Part shown: in pieces, positions 47,816 through 57,521 of the stretch | Position numbering within the stretch: position 1 is the first letter of the stretch | Layout: every line of letters starts with the position of its first letter | From: Mycolicibacterium sp. CBMA 234 | GTDB lineage: Bacteria > Actinomycetota > Actinomycetes > Mycobacteriales > Mycobacteriaceae | DNA length: 64,000 nucleotides | Direction of reading: 5' to 3' | NCBI RefSeq assembly: GCF_009729415.1 | Contig: NZ_MPKW01000006.1 | Location: forward strand, 1 to 64,000 | Notes under the pieces: model-generated | What the model was told of the DNA's origin: nothing | Database searches by the model: none | The model's input: the letters and a program-made list of their open reading frames with translations, nothing else | Made by a program: the position numbers and the translations under genes

Positions 47816-48655
47816 ATGGGAATTCGCAAGTACAAGCCGACGACCCCGGGTCGTCGCGGTTCGAGCGTCTCCGACTTCGCCGAGATCACTCGTTCGACTC
47901 CGGAGAAGTCGCTGGTCCGTCCGCTGCACGGCACTGGTGGCCGTAACGCTCACGGGCGCATCACCACTCGTCACAAGGGTGGCGGCCACAAGCGTGCCTA
48001 CCGCGTCATCGACTTCCGTCGCCATGACAAGGACGGCGTCAACGCCAAGGTCGCGCACATCGAGTACGACCCGAACCGCACCGCGAACATCGCGCTGCTG
48101 CACTTCGTGGACGGCGAGAAGCGCTACATCCTCGCCCCCAAGGATCTGAAGCAGGGCGACGTCATCGAGCAGGGACCCAACGCCGACATCAAGCCGGGTA
48201 ACAACCTGCCGATGCGCAACATCCCGGCCGGTACCGTCATCCACGCTGTGGAGCTGCGTCCGGGCGGCGGCGCCAAGCTGGCCCGCTCGGCCGGTGTCAG
48301 CATCCAGCTGCTCGGTAAGGAAGGCGCCTACGCCACGCTGCGTATGCCGTCGGGTGAAATCCGTCGCGTCGACGTGCGCTGCCGCGCCACCGTCGGCGAG
48401 GTCGGCAACGCCGAGCAGGCGAACATCAACTGGGGTAAGGCCGGCCGTATGCGGTGGAAGGGCAAGCGCCCGACCGTCCGTGGTGTCGTGATGAACCCGG
48501 TTGACCACCCGCACGGTGGTGGTGAGGGCAAGACCTCCGGTGGTCGCCACCCGGTCAGCCCCTGGGGCAAGCCTGAGGGCCGTACCCGCAAGCCGAACAA
48601 GTCGAGCGACAAGCTCATCGTCCGCCGCCGGCGCACCGGCAAGAACAAGCGCTAG
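47816..48655 (+). CDS. rplB: 50S ribosomal protein L2
   Basis: A 279-residue 23S rRNA-binding protein needed for subunit joining and the peptidyl transferase centre. [18 protein letters not shown] is near the N-terminus, and the essential histidine loop [16 protein letters not shown] is near the C-terminus. 29 bases separate it from rplW. Confidence 0.98.
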   Translation: MGIRKYKPTTPGRRGSSVSDFAEITRSTPEKSLVRPLHGTGGRNAHGRITTRHKGGGHKRAYRVIDFRRHDKDGVNAKVAHIEYDPNRTANIALLHFVDGEKRYILAPKDLKQGDVIEQGPNADIKPGNNLPMRNIPAGTVIHAVELRPGGGAKLARSAGVSIQLLGKEGAYATLRMPSGEIRRVDVRCRATVGEVGNAEQANINWGKAGRMRWKGKRPTVRGVVMNPVDHPHGGGEGKTSGGRHPVSPWGKPEGRTRKPNKSSDKLIVRRRRTGKNKR

Positions 48656-48673
48656 GCCGGAAAGGAATAGACG

Positions 48674-48954
48674 ATGCCTCGTAGCCTCAAAAAGGGTCCG
48701 TTCGTCGACGACCATCTGTTGAAGAAGGTCGACGTACAGAACGAGAAGAACACCAAGCAGGTCATCAAGACCTGGTCCCGTCGGTCGACCATCATCCCCG
48801 ACTTCATCGGTCACACCTTCGCCGTCCACGACGGTCGCAAGCACGTGCCGGTGTTCGTCAGTGAGGCGATGGTTGGGCACAAGCTCGGCGAGTTCGCCCC
48901 GACGCGGACCTTCAAGGGTCACATCAAGGACGACCGGAAGAGCAAGCGCCGCTA

Positions 48955-48955
<1 letters not shown>
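48674..48955 (+). CDS. rpsS: 30S ribosomal protein S19
   Basis: A 93-residue 30S head protein, [19 protein letters not shown] at the N-terminus and [35 protein letters not shown] (in parts) as signature. Stop overlaps rplV start (TAATG). Confidence 0.98.
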
Positions 48956-50240
<1,285 letters not shown>

Positions 50241-50242
50241 GC

Positions 50243-50659
50243 ATGCTGATTCCCCGCAAGGTCAAGCACCGCAAGCAGCACCACCCGGAGCAGCGCGGTA
50301 TCGCCAGCGGCGGCACCTCGGTCAGCTTCGGTGACTACGGCATCCAGGCCCTGGGCCACGCCTACATCACCAACCGGCAGATCGAGTCCGCTCGTATCGC
50401 TATCAACCGGCACATCAAGCGTGGCGGCAAGGTCTGGATCAACATCTTCCCGGACCGCCCGCTGACCAAGAAGCCTGCCGAAACCCGCATGGGTTCCGGT
50501 AAGGGTTCGCCGGAGTGGTGGGTCGCCAACGTCAAGCCGGGTCGCGTGCTCTTCGAGCTCAGCTACCCCGACGAGAAGATCGCCCGGGAGGCGCTCACCC
50601 GCGCCATCCACAAGTTGCCGATCAAGGCACGCATCGTGACTCGAGAGGAGCAGTTCTGA
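50243..50659 (+). CDS. rplP: 50S ribosomal protein L16
   Basis: A 138-residue protein near the A-site finger. [18 protein letters not shown] opens the protein, and [38 protein letters not shown] (in parts) is the core signature. Its TGA overlaps the rpmC ATG by one base. Confidence 0.98.
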   Translation: MLIPRKVKHRKQHHPEQRGIASGGTSVSFGDYGIQALGHAYITNRQIESARIAINRHIKRGGKVWINIFPDRPLTKKPAETRMGSGKGSPEWWVANVKPGRVLFELSYPDEKIAREALTRAIHKLPIKARIVTREEQF

Positions 50660-50889
50660 TGGCAGTTGGAGTTACGCCTGGTGAACTGCGTGAGCTCACC
50701 GAGGAAGAGCTGATCACGCGTCTGCGCGAGTCGAAGGAAGAGCTGTTCAACCTTCGCTTCCAGATGGCGACCGGTCAGCTGTCGAACAACCGCCGGCTGC
50801 GCACCGTGCGGCAGGAGATTGCGCGGGTCTACACCGTCCTGCGTGAACGTGAGTTGGGCCTGGCGTCCGGGCCGGTTGGTAAGGATTAG
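50659..50889 (+). CDS. rpmC: 50S ribosomal protein L29
   Basis: A 76-residue two-helix protein at the tunnel exit: [36 protein letters not shown] (in parts) and [23 protein letters not shown]. The ATG at 50659 is fixed by overlap with the rplP stop and by the usual family length. Confidence 0.97.
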   Translation: MAVGVTPGELRELTEEELITRLRESKEELFNLRFQMATGQLSNNRRLRTVRQEIARVYTVLRERELGLASGPVGKD

Positions 50890-50891
50890 TC

Positions 50892-51188
50892 ATGGCAGAA
50901 ACTAAGGGCCCCAAGCACACGCCGGCCACCGAGACCGAGCGCGGCCGCCGCAAGACTGTCATCGGTTACGTGGTCAGCGACAAGATGCAGAAGACCATCG
51001 TGGTCGAGCTGGAATCTCGCAAGAGCCACCCGCTCTACGGCAAGATCATCCGGACCACCACGAAGGTCAAGGCACACGACGAGAACGGCGATGCCGGTGT
51101 CGGCGACCGCGTCTCTCTGATGGAGACCCGTCCGCTGTCGGCCAGCAAGCGCTGGCGTCTGGTCGAGGTGCTCGAGAAGGCCAAGTAG
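50892..51188 (+). CDS. rpsQ: 30S ribosomal protein S17
   Basis: A 98-residue OB-fold protein that binds 16S rRNA helix 11. The core [25 protein letters not shown] and the [22 protein letters not shown] signature follow an N-terminal extension of about 20 residues. It is the last gene before the terminator. Confidence 0.98.
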   Translation: MAETKGPKHTPATETERGRRKTVIGYVVSDKMQKTIVVELESRKSHPLYGKIIRTTTKVKAHDENGDAGVGDRVSLMETRPLSASKRWRLVEVLEKAK

Positions 51189-51217
51189 CCTTCGCGCTTC
51201 GCTGCGCAAGCAGTTTG

Positions 51218-51258
51218 AAACTGCCCCTCTTCTTCGGAAGAGGGGCAGTTTTGTGTTT
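51218..51258 (+). terminator. Intrinsic terminator of the S10 operon
   Basis: Perfect 15-bp stem (AAACTGCCCCTCTTC at 51218-51232 and complement at 51237-51251) with a TTCG tetraloop, then TTGTGTTT. It closes the ribosomal operon 29 bases after rpsQ. Confidence 0.92.
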
Positions 51259-51283
51259 GTTCGGCACTTTTTGGAAATCGAAC

Positions 51284-51311
51284 CAATCCGGACGGGTGCC
51301 GGCTCCGAATA
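51284..51311 (+). promoter_or_regulatory. SigK-type promoter of dipZ-sigK-rskA
   Basis: CAATCC (51284-51289) and CGAATA (51306-51311) are 16 bases apart. This is close to the mycobacterial SigK pattern CCATCC-N16/17-CGAATA as I recall it, with one mismatch in the -35. The -10 ends 6 bases before the dipZ-like ATG, so the transcript is probably leaderless. It predicts positive autoregulation of sigK. Confidence 0.65.
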
Positions 51312-51317
51312 CCAGGT

Positions 51318-52496
51318 ATGTACACATTCGTCCTCATCGGATTTCTCGGGGGTTTGATCACCGGCATCTCGCCGTGCATCCTCCCGGTCCTGCCCGTCGT
51401 CCTGTTCGCCGGCACCAGCCGCGCGCCCTACCGCGTGATCGCCGGGCTGGTCCTGAGTTTCAGCGCGGTGACGCTGGTCGGGACGATCGTGCTCCAGCAG
51501 TTGCACCTGCCGGCTGACGTCATCCGCTGGGCTGGTCTGCTGGCGCTCACCGCGATCGGCCTCGGCCTGATCTTCCCAGGCGGTGAACGACTGCTCGAAT
51601 TGCCGTTCACGTGGATACCCCAACGCGACGTCGCCGGCAGCCGTAAGGGATTCGGCCTCGGACTGGCACTCGGGGTGCTCTATGCGCCGTGCGCCGGACC
51701 GGTGTTGGCGGCCATCGTCGTGGCCGGAGCCACCGGCAAGATTGGCATGGACACCGTCGCGCTGACGTTGTCATTCGCGGTCGGCACTTCCCTGCCACTG
51801 CTGCTGTTCGCGCTGAGTGGACAGCGAGTTGCCGAGCGGGTCAAGGCGTTTCAGGGTCGACAGCGACAGGTCCGGATTGCCGCGGGCGTGGTCATGGTGG
51901 TGGCCGCGGTCGCATTGGCGCTGAACGTGCCTGCCACGGTCCAGCGGAACATTCCCGACTACACCGCCGGTCTGCAGACGCGGATCGCAGGCTCGGGCGG
52001 TTCCCTGTCCAGTTGTCAGGAGGGCCTGAGCCGACTGCAGAATTGCGGTACTGCCCCGGACCTTGTCGGGATCGACAGCTGGTTCAACACCCCCGGCGAC
52101 ACTCCACTCGATCTGAAAGCTCTGCGCGGCAAGGTGGTTCTCGTCGATTTCTGGACATACTCGTGCATCAATTGTCAGCGGGCGATTGAGCACGTCACCG
52201 GTTGGTACGACCGGTACAAGGACCGGGGCTTCACGGTGATCGGCGTGCACACGCCGGAATATGGGTTCGAGCACACCCGCACTAATGTCATTGCGGGCGC
52301 TGCGGGTCTCCACATCAAATACCCTGTAGCCCTGGATAATTCGTACGCCACCTGGAACAACTACCAGAACCAGTACTGGCCGGCGAGCTATCTCATCGAC
52401 GCCGACGGTGTGGTCCGCCACATCAAGTTCGGGGAGGGCGACTATGACGAGACCGAGGGCATGATCCGTGATCTGCTGACTGAGGCGAAACACTGA
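51318..52496 (+). CDS. dipZ: DipZ-like cytochrome c biogenesis/thioredoxin fusion
   Basis: A 392-residue fusion. Residues 1-215 are a CcdA/DsbD-type membrane domain of about six spans, with the paired redox cysteines in [13 protein letters not shown] and [11 protein letters not shown]. Residues 245-392 are an extracytoplasmic thioredoxin-like domain with the CxxC in [13 protein letters not shown]. It would carry reducing power across the membrane. M. tuberculosis DipZ is about 695 residues and ends in a carbohydrate-binding module that is absent here. It is immediately upstream of sigK, whose M. tuberculosis regulon includes dipZ. Confidence 0.87.
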   Translation: MYTFVLIGFLGGLITGISPCILPVLPVVLFAGTSRAPYRVIAGLVLSFSAVTLVGTIVLQQLHLPADVIRWAGLLALTAIGLGLIFPGGERLLELPFTWIPQRDVAGSRKGFGLGLALGVLYAPCAGPVLAAIVVAGATGKIGMDTVALTLSFAVGTSLPLLLFALSGQRVAERVKAFQGRQRQVRIAAGVVMVVAAVALALNVPATVQRNIPDYTAGLQTRIAGSGGSLSSCQEGLSRLQNCGTAPDLVGIDSWFNTPGDTPLDLKALRGKVVLVDFWTYSCINCQRAIEHVTGWYDRYKDRGFTVIGVHTPEYGFEHTRTNVIAGAAGLHIKYPVALDNSYATWNNYQNQYWPASYLIDADGVVRHIKFGEGDYDETEGMIRDLLTEAKH

Positions 52497-52520
52497 CTGG
52501 TGGCGTTAGGCTGCTCGACG

Positions 52521-53084
52521 ATGGTCCCATCGTCTGAGCACGCCACCGATCTCGGTGCTCTGCTGCGCCGTGTTTCTGGTGGGGATGCCGACGCATTCGC
52601 TGCGTTCTACGACGCAACCAGCGCACGGGTCTACGGGTTGGTCGTGCGGGTCCTGCGGGACCCCGGTTACAGCGCGGAGGTGACGCAGGACGTGTACGCG
52701 CAGGTCTGGCGGTCCGCCTCAGCTTTCGACCCTACGGAGGGCTCGGCGTTGGCCTGGCTGATGACGCTCGCGCACCGCCGGGCCGTCGATCGGGTACGCG
52801 CGGAGGTCGCGAGTAGTCGACGCGAATGGGACTACGGCACAAGGCATATCGACCGAGCGTCGGATGTGGTCTCCGACGCGGCGGTTCGTGGTGATGAACG
52901 ACGCCGCGTTGCCGGGTGCCTGGATATCCTCACTGACTCACAGCGTCAGGCGATCGAGTTGGCCTACTACGACGGCCTGACCTATGCGCAGGTATCGGAG
53001 CATCTGTCCACGAGCCTCGGCACCGTGAAATCGCGGATGCGGGACGGGTTGCGCAAGCTTCGTGATTGTCTGGGGGAGTCATGA
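52521..53084 (+). CDS. sigK: ECF sigma factor SigK
   Basis: A 187-residue ECF sigma factor. Region 2 is VRVLRDPGYSAEVTQDVYAQVWRSASAFDP with SALAWLMTLAHRRAVDRVRAE; region 4 is LTDSQRQAIELAYYDGLTYAQVSEHLSTSLGTVKSRMRDGLRKLR (both quoted in parts). The whole protein aligns with M. tuberculosis SigK, including the start MVPSSEHATDLGALLRRV at ATG 52521. In M. tuberculosis it drives mpt70, mpt83 and dipZ. rskA overlaps its stop (ATGA). Confidence 0.92.
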   Translation: MVPSSEHATDLGALLRRVSGGDADAFAAFYDATSARVYGLVVRVLRDPGYSAEVTQDVYAQVWRSASAFDPTEGSALAWLMTLAHRRAVDRVRAEVASSRREWDYGTRHIDRASDVVSDAAVRGDERRRVAGCLDILTDSQRQAIELAYYDGLTYAQVSEHLSTSLGTVKSRMRDGLRKLRDCLGES

Positions 53085-53767
53085 CCGACCCCTCGGACTT
53101 CGAATTGCTGGAACTGGCAGTGCCGTACGCGCTGGACGCAGTTTCCGACGCTGAGCGCGCTGAGATCGAGCGGCAGTTGGTCGACGCGCCGAGACCTGTC
53201 GCTGAGGCATTCCGGAGTCGAGTGGCCGAGACCAGGGAAACCCTCGGGACGCTGTCGGCCACAACGGCGGTGACGCCACCTGCTGCGCTGAGAGATCGGG
53301 TCCTGCAAAGCAATCGCAGCCGAGTTCGTGAACATCGTTGGCGCAACGCGGTACTGGCAGCCGCAGCTGTACTGGCCGTCGGGGGCAGTGCCTTCGCGGC
53401 GGGTTGGATGATGCGGCCACAGGCTGCGCTACCAGTGGCCGAACAGGTAATGATGGCTCCCGACGTGCGCACCGTGTCCACCGCCCTGCGCTCCGGTGGC
53501 ACGGCGACTGTCGTGTACTCGCGGGAACGCGGCAATGGGATGCTGGTGCTCGACGGTGCGGCTGCGCCGCCGCCGGGAATGGCCTACCAAGTGTGGCTGA
53601 TGAAAGACGGCGTCCCGGTGCCTTCGGGGTCGGCTATCCGGGATACGCGCACTGCCATGATCGCGGACATCGGGTCGGCCACGGCGCTGGGTGTGACCGT
53701 TGAGCCGCTGGTGCGAACCGCGGGTTCTCGGCCCGGCGACATGGAGGGCAGGCTGGTGCTGCCGTGA
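53081..53767 (+). CDS. rskA: Anti-sigma-K factor RskA
   Basis: A 228-residue membrane anti-sigma factor. The cytoplasmic N-terminus (FELLELAVPYALDAVSDAERAEIE) binds SigK, one span follows near residues 85-110 (AVLAAAAVLAVGGSAFAAGWMM), and the outer domain ends in the RskA module (PPPGMAYQVWLMKDGVPVPSG). Regulated proteolysis of such proteins frees the sigma factor. ATG 53081 overlaps sigK. The 174 bases to the next gene hold nothing recognisable. Confidence 0.92.
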   Translation: MTDPSDFELLELAVPYALDAVSDAERAEIERQLVDAPRPVAEAFRSRVAETRETLGTLSATTAVTPPAALRDRVLQSNRSRVREHRWRNAVLAAAAVLAVGGSAFAAGWMMRPQAALPVAEQVMMAPDVRTVSTALRSGGTATVVYSRERGNGMLVLDGAAAPPPGMAYQVWLMKDGVPVPSGSAIRDTRTAMIADIGSATALGVTVEPLVRTAGSRPGDMEGRLVLP

Positions 53768-53941
53768 CGAGGCCGGTCGGGTGTTTCGCTCCATCTGCGT
53801 GGCCCGGGACAATCCTGTCCATTCAGTAAGGTCAAAGTTGGTTCCTGGCAACGTATTAACTATGGGCGGGCGGCCCCCAGCTGCGATGACTACAGAGGTC
53901 CGTTACCTGCCGACAAGGCACATGTGTCTTCTCGCGGGGGT

Positions 53942-54889
53942 CTACCAACCCATCGCAGTGCGGACCTCGGTTGGCCAGGACGACGGATCAAAGCCATGAG
54001 TTCGTAGCATTCCCAAGGCAATTCGTTCGATGCCGAATCCGACGCAGGCGCTGTGCGCTACCTCGCCATCGGCGGTGCGGAGATTGAACGCTTCACCGAA
54101 ATGCTCTCGGTGGCAGTTGGCCGACGCCACAGCCGTACCTTCGTGCAGGTCGCCGTAAAGCCGCACCAAGAGTTCGGTCTTCAGATTCTCGTCGCGTTGG
54201 TTCGCCGCGAGCATCTTTCCGGCCCGGCCGAAGAACGGGTCATTGGCCGGTTCGGGCCGCGCATCCAGGCCGAGCTTAGTCAGTACCTCCAGAGCGTGGT
54301 CCGCCCAGCTGTCGCGATGTTCCTGCGCCTGATCAGGTGTTCCCGCCAACACGTACTCGTGCATCCGGAACGCCTGCATGCGTGCCGGGTCGACGGACGG
54401 CTCATGCCGGAAGCAGTACCCGTAGATATCCATCAGGGCACCGCCATCGGGCAAATTCGACGGCAGTGTTGCATAACTCGGGTGACATGCCGCGGAAACC
54501 AGCATGGTGCCAGCGGAATTCAGATGCCCATCCCACGGCAGACCAGCATTTCGGTCGGCCAACAGAGCGCGGTGCTCAGCGTTGCCGCCCGTGAACGTCG
54601 AAATGGCACCGGTCAGGTCCGGGAAGGATGCGATGTAGTCGGTCTTCTCGAATTGTTCGCGCGGGTAGACAGCGGGGAATCGCATGACCTTCGGGTCATC
54701 ACCGTGGACTTCGGTGCCTTTGCTACGGACCGCGTAGTCGATGCCGTCGACAATGCTCTCGAAAACTGCGCCACGGCCGTACAGTCCGTCGATACCCATC
54801 GGCACCAACAGTTCCGCGGCGATCAATTCATCACGGAATTGTCGGCGGGCTGAATCGAGTTGCGTGGCTATGTCCTGAGCTTCGGTCAT
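53942..54889 (-). CDS. Amino acid:[carrier protein] ligase, seryl-tRNA-synthetase-like
   Basis: A 315-residue stand-alone class II synthetase core without a tRNA-binding arm. Motif 2 is FRHEPSVDPARMQAFRMHEYV and motif 3 is CVGFGIERIALGML (Arg289). The zinc site of the atypical SerRS-like group is present: Cys135 (SAACHPSY), Glu178 (MHEYV) and Cys259 (SANCHREHFG). Characterised relatives in Bradyrhizobium and Agrobacterium activate glycine or alanine and load it onto the phosphopantetheine of a small carrier protein, not onto tRNA. That partner is divergently encoded at 55050-55286, with a maturation enzyme next to it. The amino acid cannot be deduced. Confidence 0.9.
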   Translation of the reverse strand: MTEAQDIATQLDSARRQFRDELIAAELLVPMGIDGLYGRGAVFESIVDGIDYAVRSKGTEVHGDDPKVMRFPAVYPREQFEKTDYIASFPDLTGAISTFTGGNAEHRALLADRNAGLPWDGHLNSAGTMLVSAACHPSYATLPSNLPDGGALMDIYGYCFRHEPSVDPARMQAFRMHEYVLAGTPDQAQEHRDSWADHALEVLTKLGLDARPEPANDPFFGRAGKMLAANQRDENLKTELLVRLYGDLHEGTAVASANCHREHFGEAFNLRTADGEVAHSACVGFGIERIALGMLRTHGFDPSSWPTEVRTAMGW

Positions 54890-54937
54890 CGGCCCACCCT
54901 ATCCGCAATAGGCTGACACAAAGTTAGCGTTGTGCAA

Positions 54938-54953
54938 AGTGAATCTGTTCACT
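54938..54953. promoter_or_regulatory. Palindromic operator between ligase and carrier protein
   Basis: AGTGAA, TCTG, TTCACT form a perfect 6-bp-arm palindrome 48 bases before the ligase start and 96 before the carrier-protein start. GTGCAAAG at 54932-54939 recurs inverted at 55041-55048, just before the carrier gene. It suggests shared control of the divergent pair. Confidence 0.5.
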
Positions 54954-55049
54954 GCGCCTGCAGGCGTCCGATACCTGCGGGCTCGCCGATGATGCATGAG
55001 TGGGGAATACAGGGTTCCGTTCTTCTCTCAGCGCCCTATGCTTTGCACT

Positions 55050-55286
55050 ATGCGGGAAACGATTCAGAAAGTGTTGGCTGCGCACGGAAGAATGGCAGTC
55101 GATCCGGCGGGAATTGACTCAGCTGCCGACCTCTACGATCTGGGGCTCACTTCCCACGCCTCGGTCAATGTGATGCTGGCACTTGAGGACGAATTCGACA
55201 TCGAGTTCCCTGACGAGGCGATGAAGAAGTCCACTTTTGCTTCGATCAACAACATCGAAGCGGCCGTGTCCAGCCTTATCAAGTAG
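55050..55286 (+). CDS. Acyl carrier protein, partner of the amino-acid ligase
   Basis: A 78-residue carrier protein. The phosphopantetheine site is Ser35 in DLYDLGLTSHASVNVML. The downstream helix VMLALEDEFDIEFPDEAMKK is typical of the carriers that work with amino acid:CP ligases, which have GLTS instead of the DSL of fatty-acid ACPs. ATG 55050 places helix 1 (RETIQKVLAAH) at the N-terminus. The PPTase gene starts 18 bases after the stop, so holo-carrier formation is encoded in the same operon. Confidence 0.9.
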   Translation: MRETIQKVLAAHGRMAVDPAGIDSAADLYDLGLTSHASVNVMLALEDEFDIEFPDEAMKKSTFASINNIEAAVSSLIK

Positions 55287-55304
55287 CGCAGTTTCGGTGC
55301 TGTC

Positions 55305-55709
55305 GTGAACCTGCCGGAGGTCCAACTTCCGGGCCACCGAATCCGCGTCGGATGCGATGTGGTGGCTCTCGATGAGATAGTGAAGTCGTTGTCCTCGTTC
55401 GGGGATCGGTTTCTGGCCAAGATTTACACCGATGACGAGATCGCTTTCTGTGCAGGTCTGAACCGGCTGCCCCGGTTAGCGGCCCGGTTCGCCGCGAAAG
55501 AGGCCGCGATGAAGGCATTTGCTCAACCCGACGTGGCGTTCGTCCCGCGGGAAATTGAAGTCGTCGCCTCGAATCACCTACCGACGTTGCGTCTCACCGG
55601 CTCAGCTGCGCAATTGGCTACAGCGCAACAATGGCGGCAGATCTCGGTGTCGCTCACCCATGCGGACTGTCACGCCGCTGCGGTCGTGGTTGCGGTTTGC
55701 TCCGAGTAG
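55305..55709 (+). CDS. Holo-ACP synthase-like phosphopantetheinyl transferase
   Basis: A 134-residue AcpS-type PPTase. The two motifs are VGCDVVALDEI (metal-binding Asp18) and RFAAKEAAMKAF (Glu66), followed by the basic/hydrophobic C-terminal strand ISVSLTHADCHAAAVVVAV. It transfers phosphopantetheine from CoA to a carrier serine. Mycobacteria already have AcpS and PptT elsewhere, so this copy is likely dedicated to the adjacent carrier protein. GTG start at 55305. Confidence 0.88.
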   Translation: MNLPEVQLPGHRIRVGCDVVALDEIVKSLSSFGDRFLAKIYTDDEIAFCAGLNRLPRLAARFAAKEAAMKAFAQPDVAFVPREIEVVASNHLPTLRLTGSAAQLATAQQWRQISVSLTHADCHAAAVVVAVCSE

Positions 55710-55806
55710 CTATCGTGCCTCACGTCGGTAGCACCTCACTAGCTGGCTGAAGTTTCTGAAGGCATTTGCTGTAATATCGCTCGCGGGACGAGGGGACGGC
55801 GTTGGT

Positions 55807-57504
55807 ATGTCGGGGGAATCGAAAATACAGGGCGTGCCGACATGGTTCGGGCCCGAGCAATCGCGACTTTTTGGTGTCGTTCACGTGCCGGCCGGCAGTG
55901 CGGCGCGGGCGGGCGTGGTCATCTGTCCGCCGTTGGGCCGTCAACACCTGGATACCTACACGGGGCTGAAGTTGCTGGCCCAGCGGCTGTGCGCCAACGG
56001 GTTTGCTGTGCTGCGGTTCGATTACTCGGGTACCGGGGACTCGATGGGGGACCAGGGTCGGGACAGTGCCATCGATGACTACCTGGAGAGTATTCGGACG
56101 GCGGTGGCTTACCTGTGCGCGTCGGGGGTGCGCAGTGTGTCGCTGCTCGGCCTGCGCGCCGGATCTTTGCTGGCCGCGACCGCGGCGGCTTCGATAACGG
56201 GTGTCGACGGACTGGTCCTCTGGGATCCGGCTACCGATGGACGCAGGTATCTGCGTGAACAACAGGTGCTGTACAAGATGACCGTCGGCGGCGACGAGCC
56301 CTCTGAAGCGGAGCCGGACATGGTGCCGCTGCTCGGCATCACCCTGTCAGCCAATGCGGCCGCTGCTCTGCGCGCGCTGAAGATGCCTGCCGTCGTCGAA
56401 TCGGCTTCGGTGCTGGTGTTGACTCGGCCCGAACTGAGCGATGATCGGCGACTTGCGGACCTGCGCGCCGCGGACAACTGCACAGTTCGGGAAATTACCG
56501 GGCAGCCGGAATTTGTCGAACCACCCAGCATCGTGGTCACGATTCCGATGGCTACCGTGGCGACCATCGAGAAGTGGTTCGATGCGAATCTGCCGTCGGA
56601 GACAGTCGATTTCCGGCCGGTATTCGCCGATTCTGCTGTGGCCCAAGAATTATCTGACGGGCGAAGCGTTACCGAGTCGATCGTGGCGCTCGGCCCAAAC
56701 CGACTGTTCGCTATCCGAACCGCGATATCCGGCGTAGCCGAGGGCGGGCCGACCGTGCTGTTCCACAACACCGCGTGTGAACATCGGGTCGGCTCGGGAC
56801 GGATTTGGCCGGACACGGCACGCGAACTGGCCGCGCTGGGCGTCAACGTGGTCCGTTATGACCGGCGTGGGGTGGGCGACACTGGTATCGCGACCACCGC
56901 GTACCCCTGGATTCATTCGGCAGAGGCCAAAGCGGACGTCACCGACGTCGTTGAGGCATTGGATGTGCCGTCAGATCGGCTCATGATGACCGGAATCTGT
57001 TCGGGTGCTTGGAATTCCGCGTACGCGGCATTGCGTCATGGCGCAAAGTCGGTGGTGCTGCTGAATATCCTGCTGTACTCGGTCAGACGTACCGACGGCG
57101 CGTCGGAGCGCATCGCCAAGGTGACCGACGCGGTCGCCGGCGATCAGCCCACCGAGGACACATCCTTCTGGAAAATAGTCAAGCAGGGGCTGCGAAACTG
57201 GTTGCCCTATCAGGGTTGGTTGGTCCTCGGCCGGCTGGGTTACACCCAGGCCCCGGAGGTGCTGCTCCGGGCGCTCGCCAAGCGAGGCGTGGAGACGGAA
57301 CTGGTGCTATCGCCGTCGGATTTCGAATGGTACGAGGGACATCGCGGGCCCATCGGTGCCAAGCGGCTGGCACGCCGCGGCTGGGCGCCGAAGCTGACCT
57401 TGGCGCCCAGCGGTGACCATGCCGTGCTCCACCGTGGCTTGCAGAACCTCATCCGCCGCTACTTGGTGGACGCGGTACGCCGAGAATTCGCCGACCAGCG
57501 GTAG
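55807..57504 (+). CDS. Tandem alpha/beta-hydrolase protein
   Basis: A 565-residue protein made of two alpha/beta-hydrolase domains (about 15-270 and 300-560). The first resembles exosortase-associated hydrolases: GVVICPPLGRQHLDTY, LRFDYSGTGDSMGD and an elbow GLRAG where Arg117 replaces the serine. The second has VRYDRRGVGDT and an elbow GICSG with Cys398 in the nucleophile position. A C-terminal His is in APSGDHAVLHRG. The first domain is probably inactive and the second may be a cysteine acyltransferase or thioesterase. It follows the PPTase by 97 bases, with TAATAT (55772-55777) as a possible -10. It could move the aminoacyl group from the carrier to an acceptor; this is inference. Confidence 0.78.
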   Translation: MSGESKIQGVPTWFGPEQSRLFGVVHVPAGSAARAGVVICPPLGRQHLDTYTGLKLLAQRLCANGFAVLRFDYSGTGDSMGDQGRDSAIDDYLESIRTAVAYLCASGVRSVSLLGLRAGSLLAATAAASITGVDGLVLWDPATDGRRYLREQQVLYKMTVGGDEPSEAEPDMVPLLGITLSANAAAALRALKMPAVVESASVLVLTRPELSDDRRLADLRAADNCTVREITGQPEFVEPPSIVVTIPMATVATIEKWFDANLPSETVDFRPVFADSAVAQELSDGRSVTESIVALGPNRLFAIRTAISGVAEGGPTVLFHNTACEHRVGSGRIWPDTARELAALGVNVVRYDRRGVGDTGIATTAYPWIHSAEAKADVTDVVEALDVPSDRLMMTGICSGAWNSAYAALRHGAKSVVLLNILLYSVRRTDGASERIAKVTDAVAGDQPTEDTSFWKIVKQGLRNWLPYQGWLVLGRLGYTQAPEVLLRALAKRGVETELVLSPSDFEWYEGHRGPIGAKRLARRGWAPKLTLAPSGDHAVLHRGLQNLIRRYLVDAVRREFADQR

Positions 57505-57521
57505 CTAAATAGGCCAGGCTT

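Noticed and set aside
53768..53941. Possible terminator or small gene between rskA and the ligase
   Set aside because: No stable stem or coding signal with a start could be found in these 174 bases.
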